Positions 23,578 through 35,711 of a stretch of DNA of 64,000 bases are shown piece by piece. The DNA is from Clitopilus passeckerianus (taxonomy: Eukaryota; Basidiomycota; Agaricomycetes; Agaricales; Entolomataceae). Position numbers and translations under genes: made by a program. Every line of letters starts with the position of its first letter. The first letter of the stretch is position 1. The stretch lies in NCBI GenBank assembly GCA_944990035.1, contig CALYLX010000072.1, forward strand, positions 244,265 through 308,264, given 5' to 3'. Below the pieces are notes generated by a model, which searched no databases, was not told where the DNA came from, and was given only the letters and a program-made list of their open reading frames with translations.

Positions 23578-24699
23578 ATGGCCGGGTCAAAATACGCATA
23601 TGTTAAGAAGTTCGAACTTCCAGACCCTCTCCTCCCCGGTACATTTATGGTCTTTCGCCTCGACGGCCATTCTTTCCATCGGTAGGGTACATGATTTGAA
23701 GGCAACAAATAAACCGACCTTCGCTGATAGGTTTTCAGACAAGCACAACTTTACAAAACCCAATGATCTACGTGCACTAGAGCTAATGGATACTGCGGCA
23801 ACCCATTTGATGGAGACCTATCCCGACCTCGTTCTCGGGTTCGGTGAGTCCGATGAGTACAGGTGCGTCGGAATTTGGAGGAAGGAGCGGATGTTGACGC
23901 GTTCATTATTCAGTTTCTTGCTTCGGAAAACAACGGAGTTGTACAACCGCAGACAAGCTAAAATTGTATCAACATTGACCTCACTGTTCACTTCGGCATA
24001 TGTACTTTATTGGCCAAAATATTTCCCAGACACTCTGCTCCAGTACCCACCGTCGTTTGATGGACGTTTAGTCTTGTATCCCACCGAACGCCACATACGA
24101 GACTACTTTGCGTGGAGGCAGACGGACAGTACGTATGCTACGACTCTTGATTGAGAATTATCTGACGCGTACTACAGCTCATATCAACAACCTTTACAAT
24201 ACGACCTTCTGGGCTCTCGTACAGAATGGAGGGCAAACCACAACCGAGGCCCATGCTACCTTGAAGGTTGTAACTCCGGCCGCTATCTCCCTGCTTGGTC
24301 TGCTGACTATTGCGCCAGGGAACATTTTCTAAAGACAAACACGAAATCCTGTTTTCGCGGTTCAACATCAACTACAACCAGCTTGACGAACGTTTCCGAA
24401 AAGGGAGCGTCCTGGTTCGTGAGGAGGTTCGTAATCCACCTTGATCTGTCCCGTCTCTCGCCGTTTTCTCATTCCTTCATTGAATCTCCGAATAGACCAG
24501 TGACCCCCCGGCCGAGTGTTCTAATACGGTGACTTTGCCCCTGGTGCAAGAAGAAGCAGATATTCGTTCCCCGGCAGGCAAGGAGAAAACAAAAGCAAAG
24601 ACGAAGAGGATCAAGCCGACGATAAAAATAGCCCTTTTGCATTGCGACATCATCAGAGACGACTTCTGGGAAGCACGGCCTGATCTATTACAGGGCTGA
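23578..24699 (+). CDS. THG1: tRNA(His) guanylyltransferase
   Basis: Thg1 adds the extra 5' guanosine (G-1) to tRNA-His by 3'-to-5' polymerisation, required for recognition by histidyl-tRNA synthetase. Spliced exons give MAGSKYAYVKKFE, the metal-binding RLDGHSFHRF block, HNFTKPNDLRALELM, the second catalytic acidic motif GESDEYSF, STLTSLFTSAYVLYW, PSFDGRLVLYP, YFAWRQTDTHINNLYNTTFW and NEILFSRF-type sequence (here HEILFSRFNINYN), then RKGSVLV. The C-terminus after a Lys-rich insertion ends DIIRDDFWEARPDLLQG, with the stop at 24697-24699. Length and all catalytic carboxylates fit an active fungal Thg1. It is divergently arranged from the acidic protein gene with a 235-bp shared promoter. Confidence 0.93.
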
Positions 24700-24916
24700 G
24701 ACGGGGGCAATTCTGTGTTATTTCCAGTTCCTGGTGAGAAGCCCTCGCGGTGGTATCCTCATTGCGGTGCTCCACATGGGAGGCATGACATGTATGACAG
24801 ATGATAAGGTTCACTATATTTTGAAGATCGCAGAGAATGAAGGATCATTGCATTGGAACATGTCAAGCGTAAGACAGAGAAATATACAAGCATGTGGACG
24901 ACCGGATTATCGTTGC

Positions 24917-27106
24917 TCAGAGGGTTGCCAAAAGAGCGTCTTCGACTTCTCTCAACCGTGCGGCTTCTTTCTCCTTCTCCATTTCCTTCTCGCGAATTGC
25001 TTCACTCTCACGCGTGAGCACGTACGTCGGCTTCATGAACGGCTTGTAATCCAGATGGCGCTTGACATAGAAGCACATGTATGCGGCTGAACCTAAACAG
25101 GCGCCAAGATTGGAAGGAGTGACTCTAATGATCGACAATTAGCAAGGACGGGACTCGGATATCAAGAAGCACTTACTTATCATCATCAAATCGATACCAC
25201 TGGTTGCCCATGAGATCACGTCTGCTTTCAGCAATGGGTGGGCACGTACCTCATCCTGAAAACGGGCGTAATTGGTGTAATGGCCGTTGTCCATCTGACC
25301 TTCATGATTGATCACTGCAAATAGGTCGTATTCATAGATCGTATGAGGGCCCGGCCTGCCGATGATATGTGAGCCTCATGGTCTGTTGTATGCAAAAATG
25401 GACTGGAAGAAATGCTTACGCAGTATGAAGTACGCCGGTCTTGTCTTTCTCAGAACTGTTCATCGCCAAAGTTGTGAAGGGCGCCATATTGATGGTCGCA
25501 GGAAATTGAACTGGTGCGTCAACCTTGCGAGCCGAGCTCTTATCAGCGCTGGTGTATTCGAAGCGCTGAAGTCAATTCAGCACACCACAATGTACTTGGT
25601 AGTGGCACACTTACTTTGAATTGAAAACTGAGAACAGGGGGTAGCTTCCGAATACTCAATCGTTTGCTGGCTTCCTGCAGGTTCCGATGAGTGGGTTCGA
25701 AGGGTAGGTAAAACATCAGAAACACCCACATGGGCTTTACCGCATTTTGCGCAACTGTATTCCTTCGAACCTAGTTTCTCCGGGAGAGTAAACCTAAAAC
25801 AGTACGTAAGCCTTGTGAATCAAGGAGACATGATTGAATTATTACCGACGTAAGCACCCCGCAAGGGTGTTTCCCCCTGGCCCACCATTGGCCTTATCCT
25901 TGAGTTCGAGACTAATGTCAAGCATCGGGTCAATGGTGCTTGTGACATTGCCACATCGTTCGCATTTGACGTCGCTTTGAAGTTGTCCTAAGAAGGTGTT
26001 GTGGACAACACAATTACAGGAAACGTTCGTAGAACCACGGGACGTTGAATGTATCTGGTTTAGCGCGGAAATAAAGAACTCGTGAGCGTCTTGTTGAGCA
26101 TAGCCAGAAAGTTCCGCGGATGCGCGCCATGTCGTTGCGAGGAAAGACACGGGCCCATACGGGTTGGAGTCATCAGAGTAGATCTAGACGTGGTGTCGGG
26201 TGAGAACATGTTCGGAATCGAGAAAAGACACCAGACCTCCGAGAAGAAGCGATCCATTTCGCAGCAAGTGCAATTTTCAGTCTTGCACTGCTTGTTATTG
26301 TGCCTATCGCCGAGAAAGTAATTCCGTAACAGAGGATTGTGTGCCAGGCATTGTAGCACCGCGTTCATGAAGCAGGTTTGCCCGAGATTCAATAGGCCTC
26401 GCCGACCTGAGTTACAATGAGCCTTGAGTTGATATTCTAGTGAATACCCCGGCTATACCTTGACATGGAATCGGCGTTGCGGCCTGCAGAACGTCAGCTT
26501 CTTTCTCAGTTGGTTTCCAGACCTGGTAGGGCTCTCTAGGCTTCTGCGCAACTAGTTGAGGAGCTCAGAGATTTGCAGACTTGAGAGAATATTTCCCACC
26601 TTGGAAGCGCGTCAGTTTTTCTTCAGCCGATATCAATGTCTGGAGACGCAAATCTTCAAGCTGCGAATGATAGATGAAGTCGTTACACTCGGAACAGAAG
26701 ACATAGCCCAGCTTGGCATCAACGCCTGCAAAGACGGTTTAAAAGAGCGTAGGCTGGAAGGCTAGATAGAACACTCACCAAAAATGTGTTCTTCTTCACC
26801 CAGATGGTCCAATATGTGCTTATCGGTCCAGCACCCCGTATATGAGCATTGCAGGCAAGCGAAAGGACGTGCCAAGTGGACCTTGCAGGTATGGCAGGAA
26901 GGCGATGAAATCTGAGTGAAGGTAAGCGTAAGTTGGCTTACAGTCCCAGAAATGCTCACCTTCCTCCTCTTGGCAGCGTTCTTCGTATATTGAAAGCGGC
27001 TGAGACCCCATGCAACGACAGACTGGTAAGTGGCCAGGATCACAGGTCCGAGTTCATCGTCCTGAACTTTCGCAGAGAAGTGTGGGCAGGCTCCATTATC
27101 TTCCAT
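24917..27106 (-). CDS. UBP8: SAGA-complex ubiquitin carboxyl-terminal hydrolase (Ubp8/USP22 type)
   Basis: Removes ubiquitin from histone H2B as part of the SAGA deubiquitinase module. The N-terminus has a ZnF-UBP domain: CPHFSAKV, then across an intron [29 protein letters not shown], and [18 protein letters not shown]. The peptidase domain follows: [13 protein letters not shown] (catalytic Cys), [25 protein letters not shown] and [13 protein letters not shown] (zinc-binding Cys pairs), and [13 protein letters not shown] with the catalytic His. It ends after a Glu/Lys-rich helix, [10 protein letters not shown], at 24917. Many short introns. The start at ATG 27104-27106 is the first methionine downstream of an in-frame stop, but an upstream exon cannot be excluded. 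Divergent partner of the HIT gene. Confidence 0.88.
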
Positions 27107-27325
27107 CAGTGATTCAAGCCGTCCAAAGTTCAGGCATGCAGGTCGTTGAAGAGCTTCCAAGACTCAATGAACACTGGAGTATATCTGGGTCGTGGTCTTC
27201 GCTGCACGCGTCGTTGAGCTGCAAGTATTGGAGTGACGGCGGTGACCACTTGTCACACCGCGGCTTGCTCGTGTCCTTGCTCGACGTGCTTGGGGCCGAA
27301 TTTGCAACCTCGAAATTCTTGGACC

Positions 27326-28004
27326 ATGGTGCTATCTAGCTTACTGTCTTGCTTTACTGGGGATACAAATGACCACTATGATCCGTCCTGTTCGTTCTGC
27401 AACGTCTCGAAAGAAGCTGGCTTCAACATTATCTGGGAGGTTTGGGCGAAATATTTCCCTTCCGGCCCAAGCTGGCTGATTTGAGCCCGTTGCCACAGGA
27501 CGACATCTTTTTTGGCTTTGTAGACCGCTCCCCCGCAGCAGAGTATCACTTTCTAATCATTCCGAAAAGCCACATCCGTACGTTCATCGACCTCGCTGGA
27601 GATCTACGACCGATGATTCACAATTGCAAACTTCAGCTTCGGTCAGGGATCTCCGCAAAGATGACGCGACCATGGGTGAGACCTATCCTACTTATATCTC
27701 TTTTCGTGCAATTAATGGACTTCCAGTTAGGTCCATGGAGACCATCGGGAATAAACTCCTTGATGCTCGCTCTGTCCCAGCTCAATGTCGAAGAATGGGT
27801 TTCCATATACCTCCGTTTAATTCCGTGCAGCATATCCACCTGCATGTGCAAGGCCTCCCATACATTTCTAAGGCGAAAGAAGCCAAGTACCCGATCGCCA
27901 AGGGCTTCGGGCGATACCACAAAGGCCTCAGCTGGTTTGCTGAGGTTCAGCAAACAATCAAGATCCTCGACGATGGCAAGACCGTCGGCATTCTTCCGTG
28001 TTGA
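27326..28004 (+). CDS. HIT-family nucleotide hydrolase (HINT3-like)
   Basis: HINT3-type adenosine phosphoramidase. Exon 1 carries CSFCN (zinc or cysteine motif). After a GTTTGG...CACAG intron come DDIFFGFVDRSPAAEYHFLI and IPKSHI. A GTACGT...TTCAG intron leads to SVRDLRKDDATM, and a GTGAGA...CCAG intron leads to the long last exon with CRRMGFHIPPFNSVQ and the catalytic histidine triad HIHLHV. It ends TVGILPC at 28002-28004. All three His of H-x-H-x-H are present. The ATG at 27326-27328 sits about 220 bp from the divergent UBP8 start. Confidence 0.85.
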
Positions 28005-29205
28005 TCCACGAAGCCTCGAACTGCGTTCAACGAGCATGATGTCGGGCGCAAAAGGAAGGCGCGCTTTGAACTTACTCAATTAGTTCAGAGCATACGTTCC
28101 CGATATCCCCATAACCCGGGTGGTGTCCCGACTCTGTATGCTGCAGATTCACGCCACAACATGACGCAAGATTTGGCCAGCTCATCTTTTTGTGCGTTCA
28201 CCTGTCGTTCTCATGGCCGCCTTCATCAACTAATTTCCCCTCGATTAAGGCCTCGGGGAATAAAATAATATTTCACGTTATTGACTGCGGACTCCCATTA
28301 TCACGTTGTATACCCCTCAAAGATGTTAATAGATCCATTTCATCATTTTTATCGCCAAGACCGGATGTTCCATGGCTATTTGGAGAGACCGAACAAGCTC
28401 TATCTGGTCGTAGCCAAGCGGCGTACGCAATTTCTGCTTCCTGAAATGATGCCATTTACTGATCGAACGTGCTCCGCAGCTCGCCCGAGCATACAGTAAT
28501 CGGCCCTCTATGTACGTGAGATGAACCAATCTGAGCCAGGTGATTGGAAGACTTCCAGCCCTCGTCCTTCATCCATCCGCGAGGTGCGTTATCCCCATCC
28601 GGGAAAGCAATGAGCTATTCTTAGATTCTTAGAAACCGGTAACAACTTCGTTCGTAGCCTGCGTTCGAAAGCACTGGTATACCCTCTTCGGGATAATCAG
28701 CGTTGAGCAAAATTCTCGCAGGAAGATGTATGGGGCTGAAAGGTCCCATAATAATGTCACCCCTAGATGACAGGCTTCCGCGGTGCGTCGCCAGCACGCA
28801 AACAAGAGCGAGGTCATTTGTGCACATCTCGAGTTATCCGTCCGTCCCAGAACTCCTTTTCATTTCAGCATGACTATGAATCATGATCGAGCTTTACTGC
28901 GGCCCGATTCTTATTCGTGATGCCTTGTATTCCTTCGGGTGAGTAGCTTTGCTTCCGGCAATTTGCTCCAGCGTTGTCAATCCTCTCAGACAAATTTGGC
29001 CTCGCTCATGTACCCTCTCGCACATGATCCGTCTTCCCCCGGATACAAACGGAAAATGCACCCTAGCTTCGAAAACCAGTCCTGTTCTTCGTTGTAGCCG
29101 ACTCCAGTTACGACCAAACGAGACCCGACCCTAGAAGAAGGCTATAAAAGAGATGCAGAACTCACCCAAGTTCCTCAGCCCCAAGCAACATCTGCATTCG
29201 CTACC
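28005..29205. other. Intergenic region with the promoter of oxalate decarboxylase
   Basis: About 1.2 kb. No gene recognised. The right end carries a TATA box at 29143-29150. Confidence 0.5.
29143..29150 (+). promoter_or_regulatory. TATA box of oxalate decarboxylase
   Basis: TATAAAAG lies 56 nt upstream of the ATG at 29206, the usual spacing for a regulated secreted fungal enzyme. Confidence 0.6.
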
Positions 29206-31723
29206 ATGTTGAAGCTCTCTGTCTGCCTTTGCTCCATCCTTCTCTCTCACTTTGCCGTTGCAGCCCCCGCTGCACCTTCTGCGGTGTCGTCTGACGTCGT
29301 GTCAGCTCCAACCGCCGTCAGCGTCAGTGTTGAGAGCAAGACGACGAAGACGACGAAGACTACCACGGCGCCTTCTACCGGAACATTGAGCGCACCTTCC
29401 TCCCTCGCCACAGTTCCCAAGATCAGCCTCGACCCCAATGAGCCTCTTTGGGACATCACCGACGGCAGCAACCACGAAGGTATCCGAGGCTCACTTGGTG
29501 CTTCAGTCCTCGGACCCAAGAACCCATTGGTCGACGAGCAGAATCCAGATCTGCTTGCGCCTCCTTCTACAGATCATGGAAGCGTGTAAGTATCTGTCCT
29601 TCACAGGAGCACTTCAGCTGAACACGTTCCTTGCCCAGTCAAAACGCCAAGTGGCCCTTCAGCCTTAGTCACAATCGTCTCCAAACCGGCGGTTGGGCTC
29701 GTCAGCAAAACAGTAAGACAATTCTTCTCGATGGTGACCAATTTTAACCAAATGCCGTATAGATGGTATAATGCCCATTGCACAAGGTACTTATCTTTCA
29801 GCGATTGAAGTGTCGTCATTTTCTGACGATATGTCCGATAGCTATGGCTAGTGTCAACATGCGCTTGGAAGCAGGAGCTGTCAGGTTAGTGCTGATCAAC
29901 TTATTTTGATCATCGGCCATCTCATCGTAACATCTCAACAGAGAATTGCACTGGCACAAGACATCCGAAGTATGCTTCTTTTCATATTCGATCAAGTTAA
30001 TGGATCACTGAGCCTTATCTCAATAGTGGGCATATGTGCTCAAGGTACTTCCCTTTTACATCGGGCAAAGATGACGTGTATTGACACCTTGATTAGGGTG
30101 AGGTGCAGATCACTTCAGTTGATGCAGGTGGCCGCAACTACATCTCGACCGTCGTAAGTCACTTGTCGTTGGCCGGTTTATCTCGCTCACGTTCTGCTTG
30201 GAAGGGCCCTGGCGATCTCTGGTACTTCCCACCTGGCATTCCTCACTCTCTCCAAGCAACCAATGATGACGCTGATGGCGCCGAATTCATCTTGGTAAGT
30301 CCATTCCTAAACCTCTACCCCTCACCACTTATTCGCCCTTAGGTATTCGACTCTGGTGCTTTCAGCGAGGACTCCACTTTCTTGGTAAATCAAGGCCTTT
30401 ATCACAGACCAGTCAGGTCCTCACCTTATTTCAGCTTACCGACTGGCTCAATCACGTTCCTGCCGAAGGCAAGTGGGAACACGCAGATTTCACACATGAC
30501 TCCTAACCTATGTTAAACTTGCAGTTTTGGCGAAGAACTTCCAATCGTAAGCGTAAATACCTCCGGCGATTCGAACCTGCTCTGATCATGTTCGTTTAGC
30601 AATCTCACTGACCTGGCAAATATTCCCGATGATGAACTTTACATCTTCCCAGCTCGTGAGTCCTCCGCCACCTCTTGCTGTGTAGATTGCTGATACAAGT
30701 TGATCTAGGTCTTCCCGAGCCCGATAGTGCTGCTCCCGTCAGCCCTCAAGGGAAAGTTCCCGATCCATTCTCCTTCGCCCTGTCCAAGGTCACGCCCACC
30801 AAACTCGCAGGTGGCTCTGTCCGAGTTGTCGACTCTACCACCTTCAAGATTTCGAAGACCATTGCTGCGGCTGGTAGGTTTACCAGCTCTATCCGCATGC
30901 TTGCGAATCTGCTGACCACCAACATTCAGAGGTAACCGTCGAGCCCGGTGCAATTCGGTGAGTTTCTTGTTGCCTTGTAGTCCTTCTGATCAATGCTCAT
31001 CGCAACCATTAGTGAGCTTCACGTAAGACCTCCGATCAGTCTTCTGAAGAATACGAGCTGATGACGGTTCTAGTGGCACCCCACTGAGGATGAGTGGAGC
31101 TTCTTCCTGTAAGTCAGATTCGACTAGGCCTCTGCATCGTCTAACCCATCGAATTAGTGAGGGTCAAGGCCGCGTGACTATCTTCGCCTCTCAATCAAAC
31201 GCCAGGACTTTCAGCTATCAGGTGCGTCCTCTCGCGAGAAGTTAACGAAAGCTGCTGACCCACGGTTCTGGTGATAGGCTGGCGATATCGGTAAGCTGAT
31301 TGTTGACCCTGCAGCGTGGGGACTTCTCTAACCTTGTCCATGAAGGATACGTCCCAGCAACCTTTGGTTAGTCCCACGCGCTTTGAATGAGACAGAATAC
31401 AGTACTCACACAACGTAGGCCACTATGTTGAAAACACCGGCAACACTACACTCAAATTCTTGGAAATCTTCAACACTGGTGAGTGCATTTGGTATTGAGT
31501 GAGACCCGGTGCTGACGAAGAACCGTAGAAAAATTCGAGGATGTTAGCTTGAACCAGGTCAGTTTCTGATTGCGCTGCTGCTTGACCACGGGACTGATTG
31601 GACCTCTTGAACCAGTGGCTCGCCTTGACTCCGCCCAAGTTGGTCCAGGACCACCTTGGTCTCTCCGACGATGTCATTGCCAAACTTCCCAAGAAGAAGC
31701 CGACCGTTGTTGGACCTCTCTAA
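29206..31723 (+). CDS. Secreted bicupin oxalate decarboxylase
   Basis: Converts oxalate to formate and CO2 using Mn; in wood- and litter-decay fungi it controls extracellular oxalate and pH. Signal peptide: [21 protein letters not shown], followed by a Ser/Thr-rich stretch. Cupin 1 has [17 protein letters not shown] and GIPHSLQ; cupin 2 has [18 protein letters not shown] and FGHYVENTG, so both metal sites (His, His, Glu plus a distal His) are complete. The flexible lid of decarboxylases appears as SEDST at [13 protein letters not shown]; the family's usual lid is S-E-N-S-T. A lid with an acidic residue argues for decarboxylase rather than oxidase activity. At least 12 short GT-AG introns. It ends KKPTVVGPL with the stop at 31721-31723. 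Confidence 0.93.
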
Positions 31724-34109
31724 TAGATCAAAATCAGTTTTCCAGACGCTTTTTTATTGAACTGCAGAAATTTGTATTTTTCCCCACCTTGTATGATTAT
31801 GTATGCCGAAACGGCGCAATTGTTGAATATACTTCTTTTGATTCCACTGTGTCAGCTGCTGGATATAGCACAGCCAAGAACTCAATCGATCGTTTGAGAA
31901 GCATAACATGCCCAGCATCAAGAGCAAACCTGAGGGGGCCTGTGTGCAACACCAGGAACTTTGTTGGCGTGATAAAATTAGAACCCGGATCCAAATTGCC
32001 GAAGTAAATATATTGGACTCCGAAAACAGGCACCATATGTTCGCTCCTCCATGGGGTAGCAGAAGAACCTCAGTGAACGGAATCTTTTGCAAGTTCGGTG
32101 AATCGACGGATGCGAGATCCGTTGTGAACGAGCAATCGCGTCGCATGTAAAGATAAGGCCAGAGGCATATGTTCGAATACACGTCTTCTGCGATCTGGTC
32201 AGTTGATATGATGCTTTCGCCACACCATGCATCCGCTTGGAAGAAGACGACTAAATCGCACCGGAGCAGCCGAGCTAAGAATAGACTCGACGGCTGAGCC
32301 AAGTAAACCAAGCCCCAGGCTAATGTGCCAAGCTGGATATTTTAGGAAAATTTGACGATTTTTGCGCCTCAAAGGCTTGGGCAACGTCGATCCGTTGGCT
32401 GGGAGTGTGTTGGCCAGGCATGAAGGCCCTTGCAAAGATACTGTTTGGTCGGCGTAGTGCATCAGCTAGGTACAGGTAGAAGAAACAAAGATCTCGTATT
32501 GCAGGGGAAAGTGAGGTTCCCTTTTTGCTTGATAGTGTGTGTGGCACAGGTGACCCCGAAGCCAGCATTGGGTGTATGAAGTTACAGACAGCCTCAGACA
32601 ATTTAAACCGAGAGCTACTTGGAGATTGACCTGATCATATCCAGGGAGCGACGTTACAGATGAATGCAACTGGCATTGAGGGTCTACTTGGAGACGAATA
32701 TGAGTAAATTGGCCGGGGTAACCATGACAGGGTGAACATCGAGTGGAGGAAAGCTGGGAGAATATCATTTCAAGGCACGGAGATATATCCTTTATGAACG
32801 AAGTCAGTGCACTTAGCTATAGCGTAGATGGCTTGTTAAAATCGCTCAAGCGATGCAGGTGGTTTATAAAGGTACCATTGATGTCCGTTATTAATCCCAG
32901 AGGACGCCCGCCAGTTCCGCCCCATCCTACTTTTCATTTTCCAAATGGGTTCCCACTTTGGCAACGTGTAATTCATTAGCGATGTGTTCCAACTGCATCG
33001 GACGTGGCCAGATTCGTGATACCTGGCATGCCTATAAACAGGTTACGGCCACTTACTTGGGACCTGAGATCTGAGCCGCACCAAGTTGGTACCGCGAGAA
33101 GTAGCCTTTATTTTTGGTGGCCTTTGCCTGCATGACATCGAAGCCCGGAAGCGGAAGCGCCTCGAGGCTGACTTTATTCGTTTATAGGTGTCTTTACCCA
33201 CATCAAACAGGGGCTATTCAACCAAAAGTGCGATGTGCTTGATCGACGGAGAGTCAGAGTGGCGGTGAGCCGACAGGCACGAGCAAGGCAGATTCTCCTT
33301 CCATAATTCGTTTGTCGAGATTCCGGGACAACAGCCCAAATTATGCTCTTTGCAGTGGTCAATCTTGCCTCAGAGATCGGTTCGTGAGCCACCGAACTGA
33401 CCTTCATCTGATTGATGGGGGAGACCCCCTTTCTGTCTTGCATCGGATCATGCCGTTTGATTTGGGTTGGGTTGGATCTGGAGGTTTTGCAATATCAAGT
33501 CCATTGAGCCAAAACAATCATGAAGGTACTGCGCGGCTCTGCCATCCAAACTTCGGATTGCCGCGGCTCACCTGGGAGATTTTGCTCGCTCAGTGGGATG
33601 TTGCGGACAAGCCGCCGTTGGTTGAGCGCGGCAGGATCTATGAAGATGATATCACGGTTATGGCGAGGTCTATCCGCGCTACCAACCTCATCTGCCTGGT
33701 CGGATAGAGCTGATTAAAAGACTGATACCATGTGAAATCACTATTTCGGAGCGTGTCACCCTGTGTATTGCAACAAGGAGATAAGGTACTCACTTGCATT
33801 ATGTCGGTTGGGGCGGATTGGCACCCTACCAAAACTTTATACAGATTTGTAACCCTCAGAGAAGTATGACAGAGTAGTTCAGCCCGAGAAATTGGTCACC
33901 CAGCCAGATAGGTTTTGTGACAAATCGAGCAGAAGCCAAGCAATTACGGTATAAGTCCCAGATGCTAGCAGTTTTGACGGTAGAACCTGACGGATATTCG
34001 AGTTCCAGCGCGAGACTGGCCCTAACCCCACCTTAACTCTGCGAGATAGTACATATTGATAGTAGGCTCTCGGATTGGTTATCTCGAGGAAATCCGTGTA
34101 TTCATGGCA
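31724..34109. other. Gene-poor region downstream of oxalate decarboxylase
   Basis: About 2.4 kb with several 80-190 codon frames on both strands but none with a recognisable domain, codon pattern or supporting splice sites. A plus-strand frame at 33312-33707 (131 codons) is the longest with a methionine start; I could not assign it. No transposase or reverse transcriptase motifs were seen. Confidence 0.5.
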
Positions 34110-34115
34110 GCAATG

Positions 34116-34808
34116 TATGACGGCAGATTTCGTCAATTATTCCTAAGCCAGTTCCGGACAAAAATCGCGGGCGTGGTGCGTGGTTTTGGCACAGCCAAGG
34201 TCTGGTTCAGGTTTGGTCAGGGTTTGGGTCAGGTTTGGTTTGCCCGGCCGTCAGTTTCTCACGGCCGCTGACATGGTCTACAATGACCTGAATGGCACGA
34301 AGTTGATCAAATTGTTCTGAGATATATTCATGAATGGTCGTCGAGTACTTTTCGGAATGATTTGTTCCATGAAAGGAAATCTTACTTGTCCAGAGTTTTG
34401 AGCGCAAATTGATCCGCCCCCGTGTAAGGGCGCGTGCTTTTGCTCATCCAGAAGGACAGCTTCATGTCCCTGGTGTACGGAAAACTTTTCACTAGCTAAA
34501 AATAAGTATTATAGCTCATATATTATTGCTTTGAGTACAATGAGTAGGTTGAGGTTTGTTTGTAACAATAATGGACTTCATATGTTGCTGCCGACTCGCC
34601 ACCGCTTTTCGATCGTGAATGGCCAAAAGGGGCGTGGGAGATTGATGGTCGGGAAAACGGTACCTGAACCAGACCTCGGCTACACCAAACCAAGGACCAC
34701 ACCCACGATTTTTGCCCGAAACTAACCTAGGAATACTTGACGAAAACTGCCGCCATAGGTTTCTGTCTAAACCTAGCCTAGGAATATTCGACGAAATCTG
34801 CCGTCATA
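34116..34808. mobile_element. Foldback / MITE-like non-autonomous element
   Basis: Imperfect inverted repeats of about 95 bp bound a 693-bp segment. The left arm (34116-34211) begins TATGACGGCAGATTTCGTC. Its reverse complement lies at the right, with the terminal motif present twice, at 34726-34757 and 34777-34808, the outer copy ending CTGCCGTCATA. The arms also share AAAAATCG(C/T)GGG and GTCTGGTTCAGG further inside. GCAAT occurs immediately outside both ends (34110-34114 and 34809-34813), a possible short target duplication; TA at each terminus is the alternative. The interior has no transposase-like frame but contains GGTTTGG-rich direct repeats. This is what a non-autonomous terminal-inverted-repeat transposon would look like; superfamily not determined. 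Confidence 0.65.
34726..34808. repeat. Duplicated terminal motif of the foldback element
   Basis: Two copies of a 32-bp unit (CCTAGGAATA then GACGAAAWCTGCCG and CATA), at 34726-34757 and 34777-34808, separated by 19 bp. The outer copy matches the left terminus better. Confidence 0.7.
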
Positions 34809-35711
34809 GCAATATGAATCTGCAGCGTACTACTAGCAATGGTAGTACTCACTCGCTTTCAAGTCACACACAACTTCTTGGGCCACTCCGTACTTACATA
34901 AGCGGATTCGGTATTGTGCCAGCCCTAAACAAAGTTGGGCTAACCACAAAAAATTTGTTTGATGATCCTCAACATCGTCCTCATCCAGACCAACATTCAA
35001 AGGGTGAGCATTCATTGTCTGGTTTCTTTACGCTTTCGAAACGATGAAAACTTTACGTTTACTCGAGTGCCTACCGTCAATTACCTAGACATTGGCACGA
35101 TGACCATTTTTTGTCATAGTTACACTGATCGGTTTTCTCATGAATCCGTATTTCTTTTTACTGATTCTCTTTCTTTCTTTGGACAGTCTGCTCAAACATG
35201 CTTTTAAATTGCACTGGAAGCGGGTAATTCTATTGGCGAGGCACCCCCATGGTACGCATCTTTTCCAACGCCTCTCAATTTCTGGCATTCTTGCCTACTC
35301 GTCAAGATGAACCATTTTCAATTCAAACTAGAGTATCTGAGAGCCAACGGCTTCATGATCTCATTTCATATCTGTCAATCCACTGATCCCTCCCTCTTTG
35401 AAATTTTTTCGAAACTTGTTCTCACATCTGCCCCTTTCAAGGATTTAACCTTCGCATTTTAACGCATGGTTTATACCTTGACGCGAAAACGTCGTTGAGC
35501 GTGTAGGCGTAGGTGAGCAAACGTTCTTTCCTATATTTCTGATGAGTAACAAGGAATTACCGCCTGAGCAATCCTATATGGGTTGACGACGACGAAAATT
35601 CCAAGGCTGTATTTTTACTAACCTGAACCTCTTTTACCTCTTGTGTTTTCGGAATCTTCGTACTGACAACTGCCCTCATAGGACGTCTTCTACCCCGCCT
35701 TCATCTTGGAA
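34809..35711. other. Gene-poor spacer with possible 5' leader intron
   Basis: No coding feature recognised. A possible leader intron with donor GTGAGC near 35513 and acceptor CATAG near 35682 would precede the small gene below. Confidence 0.35.

Noticed and set aside
33312..33707. 131-codon plus-strand frame
   Set aside because: No recognisable motif, no splice or promoter support, and it lies in a region where random frames of similar size occur on both strands.
34198..34240. GGTTTGG-rich repeats resembling telomeric sequence
   Set aside because: The unit is not TTAGGG and occurs only within the foldback element, so it is treated as part of that element.
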